Assembly (NCBI GenBank): GCA_039028335.1 | Contig: JBCCIF010000006.1 | Coordinates: forward strand, 1-58,459 | Reading direction: 5' to 3' | From: JABDKJ01 sp039028335 | GTDB lineage: Bacteria; Bacteroidota; Bacteroidia; Flavobacteriales_D; JABDKJ01 | Length of the DNA stretch: 58,459 bases | Shown here: positions 9,743-19,383 of the stretch, in pieces | How the letters are laid out: each line of letters starts with the position of its first letter | Position numbering within the stretch: position 1 is the first letter of the stretch | Made by a program: the position numbers and the translations under genes | The notes under the pieces: model-generated | Seen by the model: the letters and a program-made list of their open reading frames with translations, nothing else | Databases searched by the model: none | Told to the model about the DNA's origin: nothing

Positions 9743-12202
9743 TTATCTAATCAGGGTTAATTTACCCTCATAATTAAAGCGCTCTTTCTGCGTACCGCGG
9801 CCTGAAATTTTGAATGTATAGACACCCATACCGGCATAATAGTCTTCATTCAACCTTCCTTCTCCGTTCCAATGCTCATTGATATCGTTCGAATAAAAGA
9901 CTTGTTGTCCCCATCTGTTAAAGATGATCATTTCAAAATCCTCGATTTCATTTCCTACTGCACCAAAGTGGTCATTTATGCCATCTCCATTCGGTGAGAA
10001 ACTATTTGGAATATAAAGAACTGCAGGGGGGATTGTTGTAAAACTTGCCGTGTCACGGCATCCTATATCGTTGACTGCAGTTAATAAGATATAATGCGAA
10101 TCAAAATCAGAGAATGTATGTTCAACATCTTCTGTGTTGAATAATAACCCATTGTCTAAATCCCAAAAATATTGAATCTCACTAGCCGATATACTGTTCT
10201 CATTCGTTCCATTGTGCAAGACTACACCGTATGGATCAGTAACCGTTACGGAAAACATTGCGTTCACATCTTCAACACGGACTGTTACATCATTATCTAA
10301 AAATGCGGTACACAAATCTGTAACTCTCAAGATATAGGTCGTAGTTTCTTGTGGATTGACATCAATGGACTCCAACGTACTGCCATTATGCAACCATTCA
10401 AAAGAAAATGGTGGTTCTCCACCGCTTGGAACCCCAGATATACTTGCAAAATCACCCAGGCAAATTGCTGTATCCGGTGACATATCTAAAACTATCGGGA
10501 TTTCTGGAACGGCTACATGCAAGGTATCGGTATCCGAAAAACCACATTGATCAGTTGCAGTGAAAAATAAGTCTGAACTCACTCCTGCAGTATATAAAAT
10601 ATCGTAGGTGTTTGCGAGCAAATCACCATTTTCTACCCATTCATAAACATAAACACCGTCTCCTCCAGTCACGCTATTTGGAGCGAGGTTGAGCTGTTGG
10701 AGACATATCATATCAACAATATCATCCAAGTCTACATCAACAGGCGGATACTCAGGCACATTGACAATGATCGAATCCATTATTTCTCCCGCGTTACATG
10801 TATCAGCAACATGCAGGATATAGGTCGTAGTAATTCCAGGTGAGACATATATCGAGGAATCTTCTACCGTTGAAGGATTTACAAGTGATGATTCAATATC
10901 CAATGCCGACCAGGTATAGTCGTAAACTCCATAGCCACCGGTTAACACACCACCAAGCTGAATTTCATCTCCACAATCGATATTATAATCCTGTACTACA
11001 AGTCCCAAAGGTTCGGGATCATCGGTCACACTGAAGGAGAAACTTGATGTGACGGCAATTCCACATGCTGTTTGCGTATTGGTCATTTCAATGACAACAT
11101 TCTCAAACCCTTCTAGCACTCCATCTGGGAATGCAGAAATATTAAGAGATGCTGTACTGTCACCGGCTTGAAAAATAACTTCGTTGGGGATAAAGGTATA
11201 GTCAACACCATTGTCTGCTATTCCAGTTATTTCTAATTCGACCACAGAAGGGTTATCAATATTTGAAAATCGCGTGAACACGATTTCTCCATTTCCGCAA
11301 TTCTCATACAATAAAGTGTCGGTTAAACCAATAGGCAAGCTCAATTGTGCCAAAATGGCTTCAGAACTTTCAAAGCTTCCTTCGGCTAGAAATACACTTG
11401 TTGCCAAAAAACTGTCTTGACAATCAGCTACGGCAAATTTGAAGTGATAGGTCTGTCCGCACTGTACAACATATTCTGCAGTAATAGGTGTTGTGAATCC
11501 ATTATGTGTGTGTGTTAAGTCTCCCGTATTATCAATGTAATACTGTTCATTCATTTGAGGTGGAGTAGATCCACCTGGATCATCGTAAATCGTACTAATT
11601 GTAATTGGAATATCTGTTCCTGGAACATTAGCCACATTAACCGAACCACCTGGGAAACCAGCTGGGCTCGTAAAAGGCCCTGTTATTCCTGGGCCCGAAA
11701 CAAAAAAGCCAAAGGCATCATTGAATACAGTATTGATCCAGGTAGTATACTCATCAGAGGCAAAAACGAAATCAAATCGAATGGTGTCGCCATTTGGAAT
11801 AAAGTCAAATTCTAGAATCGCTACATCATTGGTTGAATTAATACCTGCGGCAGAAGGGTTTGTTGTAACAGATTGTGCAACGGCCAATAAATCGGGATCG
11901 CCTCCAACTGGATTACTTAAAATAGTTCCTGCAAAAGCATCAGATGCAGGCCCAATCATTTCAGTTATATCTCCTGAAGACAAGGTAAGACCGTTATCGA
12001 TTCCTATACTCGCATTAGTAGCATCAAAATATCCGAACTGCTCCGGAGAGCCCGTAAATGTTACATTAGACACTGTTACGCCCGATCCCACCAAGACGTT
12101 TTGAACATACCATTCAACCGTTTGGGTATTCTCTACGACTAGCTGGCCATGTGAAAGGAATGTACCAGCAACAGCTGCGACAACAAGTAGTAATTTTTTC
12201 AT
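9743..12202 (-). CDS. Choice-of-anchor-L protein with T9SS type B sorting domain, copy 3
   Basis: The first and longest of the tandem set. The frame is open from an ATG at 12244, but I start at ATG 12202 because the signal peptide (MKKLLLVVAAVAGTFLSHGQ) begins there; this gives 819 residues. The choice-of-anchor-L domain follows (VFASDEYTTWIN, FGFFVSGPGITGPFTSPAG, FKFAVADCQDSFLATSVFL), then a Calx-beta-like unit, three Ig-like modules and a PKD-like module (YFWDLDNGLLFN). The type-B domain at the C-terminus (LYIPNSFSPNGDGINDHF, IFNRWGQQVF, YAGMGVYTFKI) is of a different subtype from copies 1 and 2. A 178-base gap upstream probably carries the promoter, but no clear TAnnTTTG box is visible. 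Confidence 0.88.
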   Translation of the reverse strand: MKKLLLVVAAVAGTFLSHGQLVVENTQTVEWYVQNVLVGSGVTVSNVTFTGSPEQFGYFDATNASIGIDNGLTLSSGDITEMIGPASDAFAGTILSNPVGGDPDLLAVAQSVTTNPSAAGINSTNDVAILEFDFIPNGDTIRFDFVFASDEYTTWINTVFNDAFGFFVSGPGITGPFTSPAGFPGGSVNVANVPGTDIPITISTIYDDPGGSTPPQMNEQYYIDNTGDLTHTHNGFTTPITAEYVVQCGQTYHFKFAVADCQDSFLATSVFLAEGSFESSEAILAQLSLPIGLTDTLLYENCGNGEIVFTRFSNIDNPSVVELEITGIADNGVDYTFIPNEVIFQAGDSTASLNISAFPDGVLEGFENVVIEMTNTQTACGIAVTSSFSFSVTDDPEPLGLVVQDYNIDCGDEIQLGGVLTGGYGVYDYTWSALDIESSLVNPSTVEDSSIYVSPGITTTYILHVADTCNAGEIMDSIIVNVPEYPPVDVDLDDIVDMICLQQLNLAPNSVTGGDGVYVYEWVENGDLLANTYDILYTAGVSSDLFFTATDQCGFSDTDTLHVAVPEIPIVLDMSPDTAICLGDFASISGVPSGGEPPFSFEWLHNGSTLESIDVNPQETTTYILRVTDLCTAFLDNDVTVRVEDVNAMFSVTVTDPYGVVLHNGTNENSISASEIQYFWDLDNGLLFNTEDVEHTFSDFDSHYILLTAVNDIGCRDTASFTTIPPAVLYIPNSFSPNGDGINDHFGAVGNEIEDFEMIIFNRWGQQVFYSNDINEHWNGEGRLNEDYYAGMGVYTFKISGRGTQKERFNYEGKLTLIR

Positions 12203-12380
12203 CTTTGTTTTGGTTTTTACCTGAGTCAATTCATAAAAATACAAATACTTATCAAATTGACGAATTATGTACCTATTGGCCTCCTTTTTCCCTAAAGTTT
12301 TTGAATACTAAAAAGTACATAAAATTAGATTCTTAGTCAATACTTAGAATACTATATTTACAGCCCTTAAAATTCTTGAA

Positions 12381-13748
12381 ATGAGCACAGTAGATTATTT
12401 GGAACAACATAAAGAACGATTTTTAAATGAATTAATGGATTTGCTTAAAATTCCTTCCATTTCGGCAGACCCCCAATATGCAGATGATGTAAAGTCGTGC
12501 GCAGCATCAATAGCAGAGCATTTAAGTGCTGCCGGAGCTGATAATGTTCAGGTGTTTGATACACCTGGTTATCCAGTAGTTTATGGAGAAAAGATTGTGG
12601 ACCCAAACAAGGCAACTGTTTTGGTTTATGGACACTATGATGTGCAACCTCCAGATCCACTCGAGTTATGGGACAGCCCTCCTTTTGAACCAGTTATAAA
12701 AAATGACAAAATATACGCACGAGGAGCTTGTGATGACAAAGGCCAAATGTATATGCATATCAAAGCTTTTGAATCCATGATGAATACAAATAATTTGCCT
12801 TGTAATGTAAAGTTCATGATCGAGGGTGAAGAAGAAGTGGGCTCGGAGCATTTAGAATGGTTTGTAAAAGAGAAGAAAGAACTGCTCAAGGCTGATGTAA
12901 TTTTGGTTTCTGACACCTCAATTATTGCCAATGACACTCCCTCGATCACAGTAGGATTAAGAGGCCTAGCCTATATGGAAGTTGAAGTGACTGGGCCGAA
13001 TAAAGATCTTCATTCGGGGGTCTATGGTGGTGCGGTTGCAAATCCGGCCAATGTGCTTTGTCAGTTGATAGCTTCTCTTCATGATGAAAAAGGAAGAATT
13101 ACCGTGAATGGGTTTTATGATGATGTATCTGAAATTTCTTCTGAAGAACGCAAAGCTATGAATGAAGCCCCGTTCTCGTTGGAAGACTATAAAGCAGGGC
13201 TTGGAATCAAGGAAGTTAAGGGGGAAGACGGTTATACAACAACAGAACGGACATCAATTCGACCTACATTAGATGTCAATGGAATTTGGAGCGGTTGGAC
13301 CGGTGAAGGAGCAAAAACAGTTTTACCTTCAAAAGCCTATGCTAAAATTTCCATGCGTCTGGTTCCAAATCAAGACTCAAACAAAATTGCTGCGCTATTC
13401 ACAGAGCATTTCAAAGCCATTGCCCCCCCATATGTAGATGTAAAAGTACATGACTTGCACGGTGGAGAGGCGGCCGTTACCCCTACTGATAGCATTGCTT
13501 ACCAAGCTGCTTCGAAAGCCATGGAAGACACTTTTGGGAAAAAACCTATCCCAACAAGAGGTGGTGGAAGCATTCCTATAGTCGCACTTTTCGAAAAAGA
13601 ACTGGGTTTAAAAACAGTATTGATGGGTTTTGGCCTGAATTCTGATGATATACATTCACCGAATGAACATTATGGCTTGTTCAATTTCTATAAGGGGATT
13701 GAAACAATTCCAATGTTCTTCAAATATTTTGATGAATTATCGAGTTGA
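12381..13748 (+). CDS. M20 family metallopeptidase (dipeptidase)
   Basis: A 455-residue cytosolic zinc peptidase of the M20 family, of the carnosinase/PepV-like type that cleaves dipeptides or short peptides. The first metal His lies in YGHYDVQP (His85), the bridging Asp in ARGACDDKG (118-119), and the catalytic/metal Glu pair in EGEEEVGS near residue 128. A dimerization (lid) domain with the typical GPNKDLHSGVYGG sequence is near 210. The C-terminal metal His is likely in DDIHSPNEH near 424. There is no signal peptide. The possible -7 sequence TATATTTA at 12353-12360 is one base from consensus. It precedes the lipoprotein gene by 18 bases, so the two may share a transcript. Substrate specificity cannot be read from the sequence. 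Confidence 0.92.
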   Translation: MSTVDYLEQHKERFLNELMDLLKIPSISADPQYADDVKSCAASIAEHLSAAGADNVQVFDTPGYPVVYGEKIVDPNKATVLVYGHYDVQPPDPLELWDSPPFEPVIKNDKIYARGACDDKGQMYMHIKAFESMMNTNNLPCNVKFMIEGEEEVGSEHLEWFVKEKKELLKADVILVSDTSIIANDTPSITVGLRGLAYMEVEVTGPNKDLHSGVYGGAVANPANVLCQLIASLHDEKGRITVNGFYDDVSEISSEERKAMNEAPFSLEDYKAGLGIKEVKGEDGYTTTERTSIRPTLDVNGIWSGWTGEGAKTVLPSKAYAKISMRLVPNQDSNKIAALFTEHFKAIAPPYVDVKVHDLHGGEAAVTPTDSIAYQAASKAMEDTFGKKPIPTRGGGSIPIVALFEKELGLKTVLMGFGLNSDDIHSPNEHYGLFNFYKGIETIPMFFKYFDELSS

Positions 13749-13766
13749 TTGTAAAAGGAATAGCAT

Positions 13767-14261
13767 ATGAAAGGTGATGGAGTATTAAAGAGATCTAGTT
13801 TATGGCTGGCACTATTCAGTTTAATTTTTCTGAGCAGCTGCCAAGTTGAGGAAATCGAGCTGATTGAAATAGAAAAATTAAAGTTGCAACAATTTTCAGC
13901 TGATGGCATTGTGATTGATGTCACTGCGAAAATATCTAATCCCAATTCTTTTACTATCTCAGTGAGCGATTCTGATTTTGATGTTTATGTTAATGATCGA
14001 TTCATTTCCAAGGCAAAAATTGACTCGAATGTTAAATTGAAGAGAAAAACCACAGCGAGTCATTCCTTCACGATTAAAAGTGATAAACTAAAATCACAAA
14101 ATGAAATCCTTCCTATTCTGTTACAGGCCGCATTAACTGGAAAGGTCAAAGGCAAAGTCAAAGGATATGTAAAAGGTAAGACCTTTTTGTTCTTTAGTCG
14201 GAAAGTAGATTTTGAGCTTGAAGAAGACTTGGAGATAAGCAATAGCCTATTGAACGGTTAA
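13767..14261 (+). CDS. LEA type 2 family lipoprotein
   Basis: A 164-residue predicted lipoprotein. A hydrophobic stretch ends in the lipobox LSSC with Cys25 as the lipidation site. The rest resembles the LEA14/WHy-type beta-sandwich: the sequence KISNPNSFTISVSDSDFDVYV is the family's N-P-N region, and alternating strands follow. In bacteria such proteins are small envelope lipoproteins of unclear role, sometimes linked to desiccation or stress tolerance. The Lys-rich KVKGKVKGYVKGK segment near 130 is low in complexity. It follows the M20 peptidase by 18 bases. Family membership is fairly sure; the function is not. Confidence 0.78.
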   Translation: MKGDGVLKRSSLWLALFSLIFLSSCQVEEIELIEIEKLKLQQFSADGIVIDVTAKISNPNSFTISVSDSDFDVYVNDRFISKAKIDSNVKLKRKTTASHSFTIKSDKLKSQNEILPILLQAALTGKVKGKVKGYVKGKTFLFFSRKVDFELEEDLEISNSLLNG

Positions 14262-14331
14262 TGAAAAAATTAAAATGAATAAAACCTTCATTTTTGGGTT
14301 TTTGTAATGTCAAATCAATGTAATTTTCGGC

Positions 14332-16449
14332 ATGAAAGCACTTAAGCTGATCGTACTGTACCTCTTATCTTTTTTGCTCATCGCTCCATCATGCAATCAA
14401 AATACTTCAGACGCCATGCACGATAATGGACATCGCCAAAACAGGTTGGCCAAAGAAACTTCTCCCTATCTGCTTCAGCACCAATATAATCCAGTGGATT
14501 GGTTCCCCTGGGGAGATGAAGCATTTGAAAAAGCAAAAGCAGAAAATAAATTGGTACTAATCAGCATTGGCTATTCAGCTTGCCATTGGTGTCATGTCAT
14601 GGAACGGGAGAGCTTTGAAGATGATAGCGTAGCGAAAATCATGAATGAGCGATTTGTATCAATCAAAGTTGATCGCGAAGAACGTCCTGATGTAGATCAA
14701 GTATATATGAATGCAGTTCAACTGATGGGACAAAATGGAGGATGGCCCTTGAATTGTTTTGTAACGCCAGAAGGAAAGCCTTTTATGGGTGGGACTTATT
14801 ATCCAAAAGAGCAATGGACCAATATGCTGGCGCAACTAGATAGCTTATGGCTCAATGAACCTGATAAGATAATTGAGTATGCAGACAAGTTGACCGAAGG
14901 TGTGCAGAGTTCAGAAGCCATTATAAAAAATACAGCTGAAGCGAATTTTGAAACAAGCACTTTAAACGTCATGGTGGATGCTTGGCAAAATTCTTTTGAC
15001 CGAAAAGAAGGAGGCCCTAATCGTCAGCCTAAATTCCCAATGCCATCCAATTATAATTTCCTTTTAAAATACGCAATTACATCCGGGGACGCTGACTTAA
15101 AAGACTACGTCAAAACAACCTTAGACAAAATGGCTTTGGGTGGAATCTACGATCAAATTGGAGGAGGATTCGCGCGCTATTCAACGGATTATAGTTGGAA
15201 AGTTCCGCACTTTGAAAAGATGCTTTACGATAACGGACAACTGGTTTCACTTTATGCCCAGGCATATCAAAATTTCAAAGATCCCTTGTACAAGAGCATA
15301 GTCAAAGAAAGTCTTGAATGGGTGAAACGCGAAATGACCGGCCCGGATGGTGAATTTTATTCAGCTCTGGACGCAGATAGTGAAGGTGAAGAAGGCAAAT
15401 TTTATATATGGGATAAAATGGAATTAGATACCTTGTTAGGTGAAGATTTCAATTGGTTTAAGGACTTTTACAATGTGAACCCCAAAGGAAAATGGGAAGG
15501 TCATTATATTCTTTTGAATGATAAATCTCCAAAGGACTTTGCCGCATCTAAGGGAATTGAGCTTGAAGATTTTCAAGCCGACTTGAATAGAGTGAAAAAA
15601 CTGCTGCTGGCTTATCGAGAAAATAGAGAACGTCCAGGTTTGGATGATAAAACACTTACCTCTTGGAATGCATTAATGATCTCAGGGTATTGCGATGCAT
15701 ATCGTGTTTTTGGTGATGAAGAATATAAAAATGTAGCATTGAAAAATGCCCAATTCATATTGAATAAGCAAGTGAAAAAAGATGGATCGCTTTTTCACTC
15801 CTACAAAAAAGGCACATCAAGTATCAACGGGTATCTAGAGGATTATGCCAATACAATTGTTGCCTTTCTTGATTTATATGAAAGCACCTTTGATGAAGTC
15901 TGGATCAATGAGGCCGACAAACTTGCTCAATATTGCGTCCAACATTTTTATGATGAAGAAAGCGGAATGTTTTTCTTCACTTCTGATACTGACCCTGAGT
16001 TGATCGCTCGAAAAACAGAAGTCTATGACAACGTTATTCCATCTTCGAATTCAATCTTAGCCCATGGACTATATGATTTGGGGCTCATTTTGGACAAAGC
16101 AGAATACGGGCAAAAAGCATTGACCATGTTGAACAATTTACAAGGTGATTTCGGAAATTATCCAAGTGGTTTTTCAAATTGGGCGGCTTTAATGATGAAA
16201 GAAGTGTTTCCCTATTATGAAATCTGTATTGCCGGAAATGCTGCAGAGACGATAATGACCGAATTCTCTAATGAGTATGTACCCAATCGTTTGTTCTTGG
16301 CCGATCAAAATGGTAAAAGCAAATTACCCCTTCTCGAGTTTAAATATGCTGAGGGAGAAACAATGATCTTCGTGTGTGTAAATAAGGCTTGCCAACTGCC
16401 CGTGGCAGAAGTTGAAGAGGCCATGAAACAAATAAAAATTGTACAATAA
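14332..16449 (+). CDS. DUF255 thioredoxin-fold protein (YyaL/SSP411 family), lipoprotein
   Basis: A 705-residue protein with an N-terminal DUF255 thioredoxin-like domain and a C-terminal alpha/alpha-barrel related to N-acylglucosamine 2-epimerases and six-hairpin glycosidases. The family signature is clear: ETSPYLLQHQYNPVDWFPW (42-60), YSACHWCHVM with Cys84 and Cys87, then VDREERPDVDQVY and NGGWPLN. Family members are usually cytosolic, but here residues 1-20 look like a signal with a lipobox (IAPSC, Cys21), which points to an envelope location. The biochemical role of the family is not settled. The near-consensus -7 box TAATTTTC at 14321-14328 sits only 3 bases before the ATG. The next gene overlaps its end by 11 bases. 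Confidence 0.92.
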   Translation: MKALKLIVLYLLSFLLIAPSCNQNTSDAMHDNGHRQNRLAKETSPYLLQHQYNPVDWFPWGDEAFEKAKAENKLVLISIGYSACHWCHVMERESFEDDSVAKIMNERFVSIKVDREERPDVDQVYMNAVQLMGQNGGWPLNCFVTPEGKPFMGGTYYPKEQWTNMLAQLDSLWLNEPDKIIEYADKLTEGVQSSEAIIKNTAEANFETSTLNVMVDAWQNSFDRKEGGPNRQPKFPMPSNYNFLLKYAITSGDADLKDYVKTTLDKMALGGIYDQIGGGFARYSTDYSWKVPHFEKMLYDNGQLVSLYAQAYQNFKDPLYKSIVKESLEWVKREMTGPDGEFYSALDADSEGEEGKFYIWDKMELDTLLGEDFNWFKDFYNVNPKGKWEGHYILLNDKSPKDFAASKGIELEDFQADLNRVKKLLLAYRENRERPGLDDKTLTSWNALMISGYCDAYRVFGDEEYKNVALKNAQFILNKQVKKDGSLFHSYKKGTSSINGYLEDYANTIVAFLDLYESTFDEVWINEADKLAQYCVQHFYDEESGMFFFTSDTDPELIARKTEVYDNVIPSSNSILAHGLYDLGLILDKAEYGQKALTMLNNLQGDFGNYPSGFSNWAALMMKEVFPYYEICIAGNAAETIMTEFSNEYVPNRLFLADQNGKSKLPLLEFKYAEGETMIFVCVNKACQLPVAEVEEAMKQIKIVQ

Positions 16450-17305
16450 AAAACTTTATTTATCCATTTGCATTCTCTTTTTTATTGAAACTGATGCGCA
16501 GGTTATAAAGGGATTCGACCCAGATAACGATCTCAATAAGCTCATTTTCAACGAAGAGTATATCGCCAAGAACCGGATTAAAAAAATAAACGGGAAAAAA
16601 TCCTTCAAAAAGAGGAACGATATTATACGTGACACTGAAAACATCGAGTTTTTTGAATTCAAAAAAAGTGGAATGCTCGAAAATTTTGGCTACACCAGTT
16701 TTGACCAACAAGATACCGTATGTCAATTTTACGAATACGCCAATCAACTTGTGATCAATGAAGGCATTAGCAATCGAAATGGAGAATCTGTTGATGCTTA
16801 CGAATACGATGAAAAAGGTCGTCCAATCAAAAAGTCCAAAATAAAGTACTACTCAGATCTATCGGGTCAAGAATTCAAAACTATCATCTCTGAAGAGCGC
16901 ATTAAGTATAATGATATCAGCGATTCTGAATGGAAAGCCACTTATTTCAATTCTTATGGAAAAGCCTATAAATCTATTCTCAAAAAATACGATTCAAATG
17001 GCTTTTTGTTGAGCGAGAACGAGAATTTTCTGATAGGAAATAGACAAATTCAAACGATTTACACTTATGATGAGAAGGGCTTTCTCCTGCAAATTGAAGA
17101 GAAAAAAGAAAATCGAAAAAGAACTTCTTTCAAATACAACGCTGTTGGAGAATTAGTTAGAATTGAAAATTTCAAAAATGACGAATTAATTAATCTTCAA
17201 GAGTTCTTCTATGACCGGAATACTGCTCTTCTAAGCTCCTCATTCTCTAAAGAGGAGGCAACGGGCCTCATACATATAGTCAAATATGATTTTGAGTTCT
17301 ATTGA
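16439..17305 (+). CDS. Secreted protein with YD-like repeats, unknown function
   Basis: A 288-residue protein with a likely signal peptide (KKLYLSICILFFIETDAQ). The C-terminal two thirds contain several short units of the form Y-D-(E/S)-(K/N)-G-(F/R)-L/P (for example YEYDEKGRPIKK, KKYDSNGFLLSEN, YTYDEKGFLLQIE, FKYNAVGELVRIE), like the YD units of RHS-type and many Bacteroidota envelope proteins. There is no toxin domain and it is far too short for an RHS element. The start is a TTG that overlaps the previous gene by 11 bases; an in-frame TAA two codons upstream fixes the limit, and the next in-frame ATG would remove the signal peptide. It converges with tsaB and the stops overlap by 7 bases. 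Confidence 0.7.
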   Translation: MYNKKLYLSICILFFIETDAQVIKGFDPDNDLNKLIFNEEYIAKNRIKKINGKKSFKKRNDIIRDTENIEFFEFKKSGMLENFGYTSFDQQDTVCQFYEYANQLVINEGISNRNGESVDAYEYDEKGRPIKKSKIKYYSDLSGQEFKTIISEERIKYNDISDSEWKATYFNSYGKAYKSILKKYDSNGFLLSENENFLIGNRQIQTIYTYDEKGFLLQIEEKKENRKRTSFKYNAVGELVRIENFKNDELINLQEFFYDRNTALLSSSFSKEEATGLIHIVKYDFEFY

Positions 17306-17988
17306 TTCAATTTTGCTTTGGGAACAGTGGCTACAAAGCCTTTGATATAATTGGGTTCAAAGTAAGCCAAGTCTTCAAACTCGCTATTCTTTAAAGCTAA
17401 TTCAGCAAGTCCTGTCATATGAATTGCCCTGTTGACATAACTGCTATTGAAACGAGCATTTGCATGCGAACAGATCTCATTGAACTTAGCAGCTCCACTT
17501 CCAAAAAAGAGTACGTTCTCTGTCTTCAAGTCTTCTGAAAAAGAATGCTCATCCAATACCATTGGTGCAGAAACTCCGATCGGTTCTAGCTCTCTATTGT
17601 ATTTCCCAGTGAACACCTCCATGCGTCTTGCATCAACCATAGGAACATACAGGTCTGCTTGTACTTCTTTTTGAATATGATTGGTCATAATTGCCAGAGT
17701 ATTGAGCGCAATCAAAGGAATATCTAGCGCAAAGCAAATGCCTTTAGCAGTTGAAGTTCCAATACGTAATCCTGTGTATGAACCAGGTCCAGAAGATATG
17801 CATACTGCATCTAAGTCGGCATAAGCCATTTTAGACTCCTCAATGACTTCATTAATAAATACACTCAAATTTTCCGCGTGACTGAACTGCGCTTCTTGAT
17901 GATCACGAGAAGCAATTGCCTGCCCATCTTGACTGACAGCAACCGAGCAATTTAAAGAAGTTGTTTCAACACAAAGAATCAGCGCCAT
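17299..17988 (-). CDS. tsaB: tRNA threonylcarbamoyladenosine biosynthesis protein TsaB
   Basis: A 229-residue cytosolic ASKHA-fold protein. With TsaD and TsaE it transfers the threonylcarbamoyl group to A37 of ANN-decoding tRNAs; TsaB itself is the non-catalytic dimerization partner of TsaD. The diagnostic N-terminal parts are ILCVETTSLNCSVAV (4-18) and SSGPGSYTGLRIG, followed by AKGICFALDIPLIALNTL. The length is usual. Its ATG directly abuts the TAA stop of the membrane-fusion gene, so it is translationally coupled to the tolC-hlyD pair. The partners tsaC, tsaD and tsaE are not in the window. Confidence 0.95.
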   Translation of the reverse strand: MALILCVETTSLNCSVAVSQDGQAIASRDHQEAQFSHAENLSVFINEVIEESKMAYADLDAVCISSGPGSYTGLRIGTSTAKGICFALDIPLIALNTLAIMTNHIQKEVQADLYVPMVDARRMEVFTGKYNRELEPIGVSAPMVLDEHSFSEDLKTENVLFFGSGAAKFNEICSHANARFNSSYVNRAIHMTGLAELALKNSEFEDLAYFEPNYIKGFVATVPKAKLNQ

Positions 17989-19377
17989 TTAGCTTTCGAT
18001 TGAAATACTAAAGCCAGATCCTTCTTCTTCATCTTCATCTTTCTTTTTATCTACCTCCTCTCCATTTTCTAATTTTTTTGAGACGATAGTATATGGGCCA
18101 GTGATGACTTCATCACCTTCTTTTATACCTTTTAATATATGAATGTATTTATCGTCTTGAATTCCTGTTTTAACAGGGTATAAGACGGCTACACCATCCT
18201 CGATTACAAAGACACACTCAAAAGGGTCCTGATTTTCGCTTGCCTTTTTCTTTTTTCTTCTTTGCTTTTTCTGTTCGATTCGCTCTTTACTGTCCGTAGA
18301 AAACTTTGTACTATCTTCTCGAGTAGTCACACTTTCAATAGGAATGGTCAGCATTCGCTCTCCTCGATTTGTTTGAATATCAACGGAAGCAGACATTCCA
18401 GTGCGAAAAGGCGTGATATTATTTTGACCTTCCTCGATTAAATCTTTATAGCTGTCATTGAGTATTCTGATCTTCACAGAAAAGTTTGTGACCTGATCTG
18501 TAGACATCATGCTGGTTGCATTGTTTGCCGTATTAGCAATTTCTGTTACGATCCCTTTGAATTCGCGATCGCGATATGCGTCAACTTCTACCAAGCTTGT
18601 GTCACCCATTTCAACTTTGACAATATCACTCTCGTTAACGTCTACCGCTACTTCCATTACCTCTAATTTAGAGACACGCATAAGTTCAGTCCCAGCCATT
18701 TGAATGGTTCCAAGAACGGTTTCGCCCTCTTCAACTTGAAGAGCTGTAATGATACCATCTGCAGGAGCATAAATCTTAGTTCTTCCCAAATTATCCGAAG
18801 CTTCTTTGCGCGTTGCTGCAGCGCTTTTAACCGAATACTCTGCCGAGTTGACATTCTGCTTGGCGCTTTCTAACTGAGACTTGGCAACTTCAAATGCAGC
18901 AACTGCTGCATCCCACTCAGCATTTGATAATACCTTCTCTTGAAAAAGTACTTTTTGCCTATCATAGTCTTTTTCGGCATTTACAAATGTAGCTTCCGCT
19001 TGAGCCATAGCTGCTTTAGCTGCGGCTAATCCTGCCTTTGAGTTATTGAGATTGGCATTCGAACGACTCACGGTTGATTCGAGAATATCTGGATTAATCG
19101 CCAATAAAATATCCCCTGCTTTCACCTCATCACCTTCCTTGACATAAATTTTTGTGATTTTACCACTGATTTCAGATGTGATTTTCACATCTATTTCAGG
19201 TTGAATCTTCCCATTTGCAGATACTTTTTCAACGATGGTTCTCAGTTCTGCCTGCTCTGCATCAACCTCCATACCATTGTTTTGATTTTGGCCATACTTC
19301 CAGGCAGCAAGAGCCAAAACGGTGATAAGCACACCGCCTATGATCCAATATTTTCGGTTCGATTTCTTTTTTTCCAT
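17989..19377 (-). CDS. Periplasmic adaptor subunit of an efflux pump (HlyD/MacA/RND type)
   Basis: A 462-residue membrane-fusion protein that would link an inner-membrane pump to a TolC channel. It has one N-terminal membrane anchor (YWIIGGVLITVLALAAW, about 10-26) and then the biotinyl-lipoyl-like half motif GKITKIYVKEGDEVKAGD near 72-90. An Ala-rich alpha-hairpin coiled coil follows (about 105-195), then the second lipoyl half and a beta-barrel. A Lys/Glu-rich charged stretch (KERIEQKKQRRKKKKASE) near 370 interrupts the membrane-proximal domain and is unusual. It lies 6 bases after tolC, with tsaB directly behind. No permease or ATPase gene is adjacent, so the pump partner is unknown. Confidence 0.9.
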   Translation of the reverse strand: MEKKKSNRKYWIIGGVLITVLALAAWKYGQNQNNGMEVDAEQAELRTIVEKVSANGKIQPEIDVKITSEISGKITKIYVKEGDEVKAGDILLAINPDILESTVSRSNANLNNSKAGLAAAKAAMAQAEATFVNAEKDYDRQKVLFQEKVLSNAEWDAAVAAFEVAKSQLESAKQNVNSAEYSVKSAAATRKEASDNLGRTKIYAPADGIITALQVEEGETVLGTIQMAGTELMRVSKLEVMEVAVDVNESDIVKVEMGDTSLVEVDAYRDREFKGIVTEIANTANNATSMMSTDQVTNFSVKIRILNDSYKDLIEEGQNNITPFRTGMSASVDIQTNRGERMLTIPIESVTTREDSTKFSTDSKERIEQKKQRRKKKKASENQDPFECVFVIEDGVAVLYPVKTGIQDDKYIHILKGIKEGDEVITGPYTIVSKKLENGEEVDKKKDEDEEEGSGFSISIES

Positions 19378-19383
19378 GGCATT

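Noticed and set aside
16439..17305. RHS-type polymorphic toxin
   Set aside because: The protein is 288 residues with a few YD units and no toxin tip, immunity gene or core shell.
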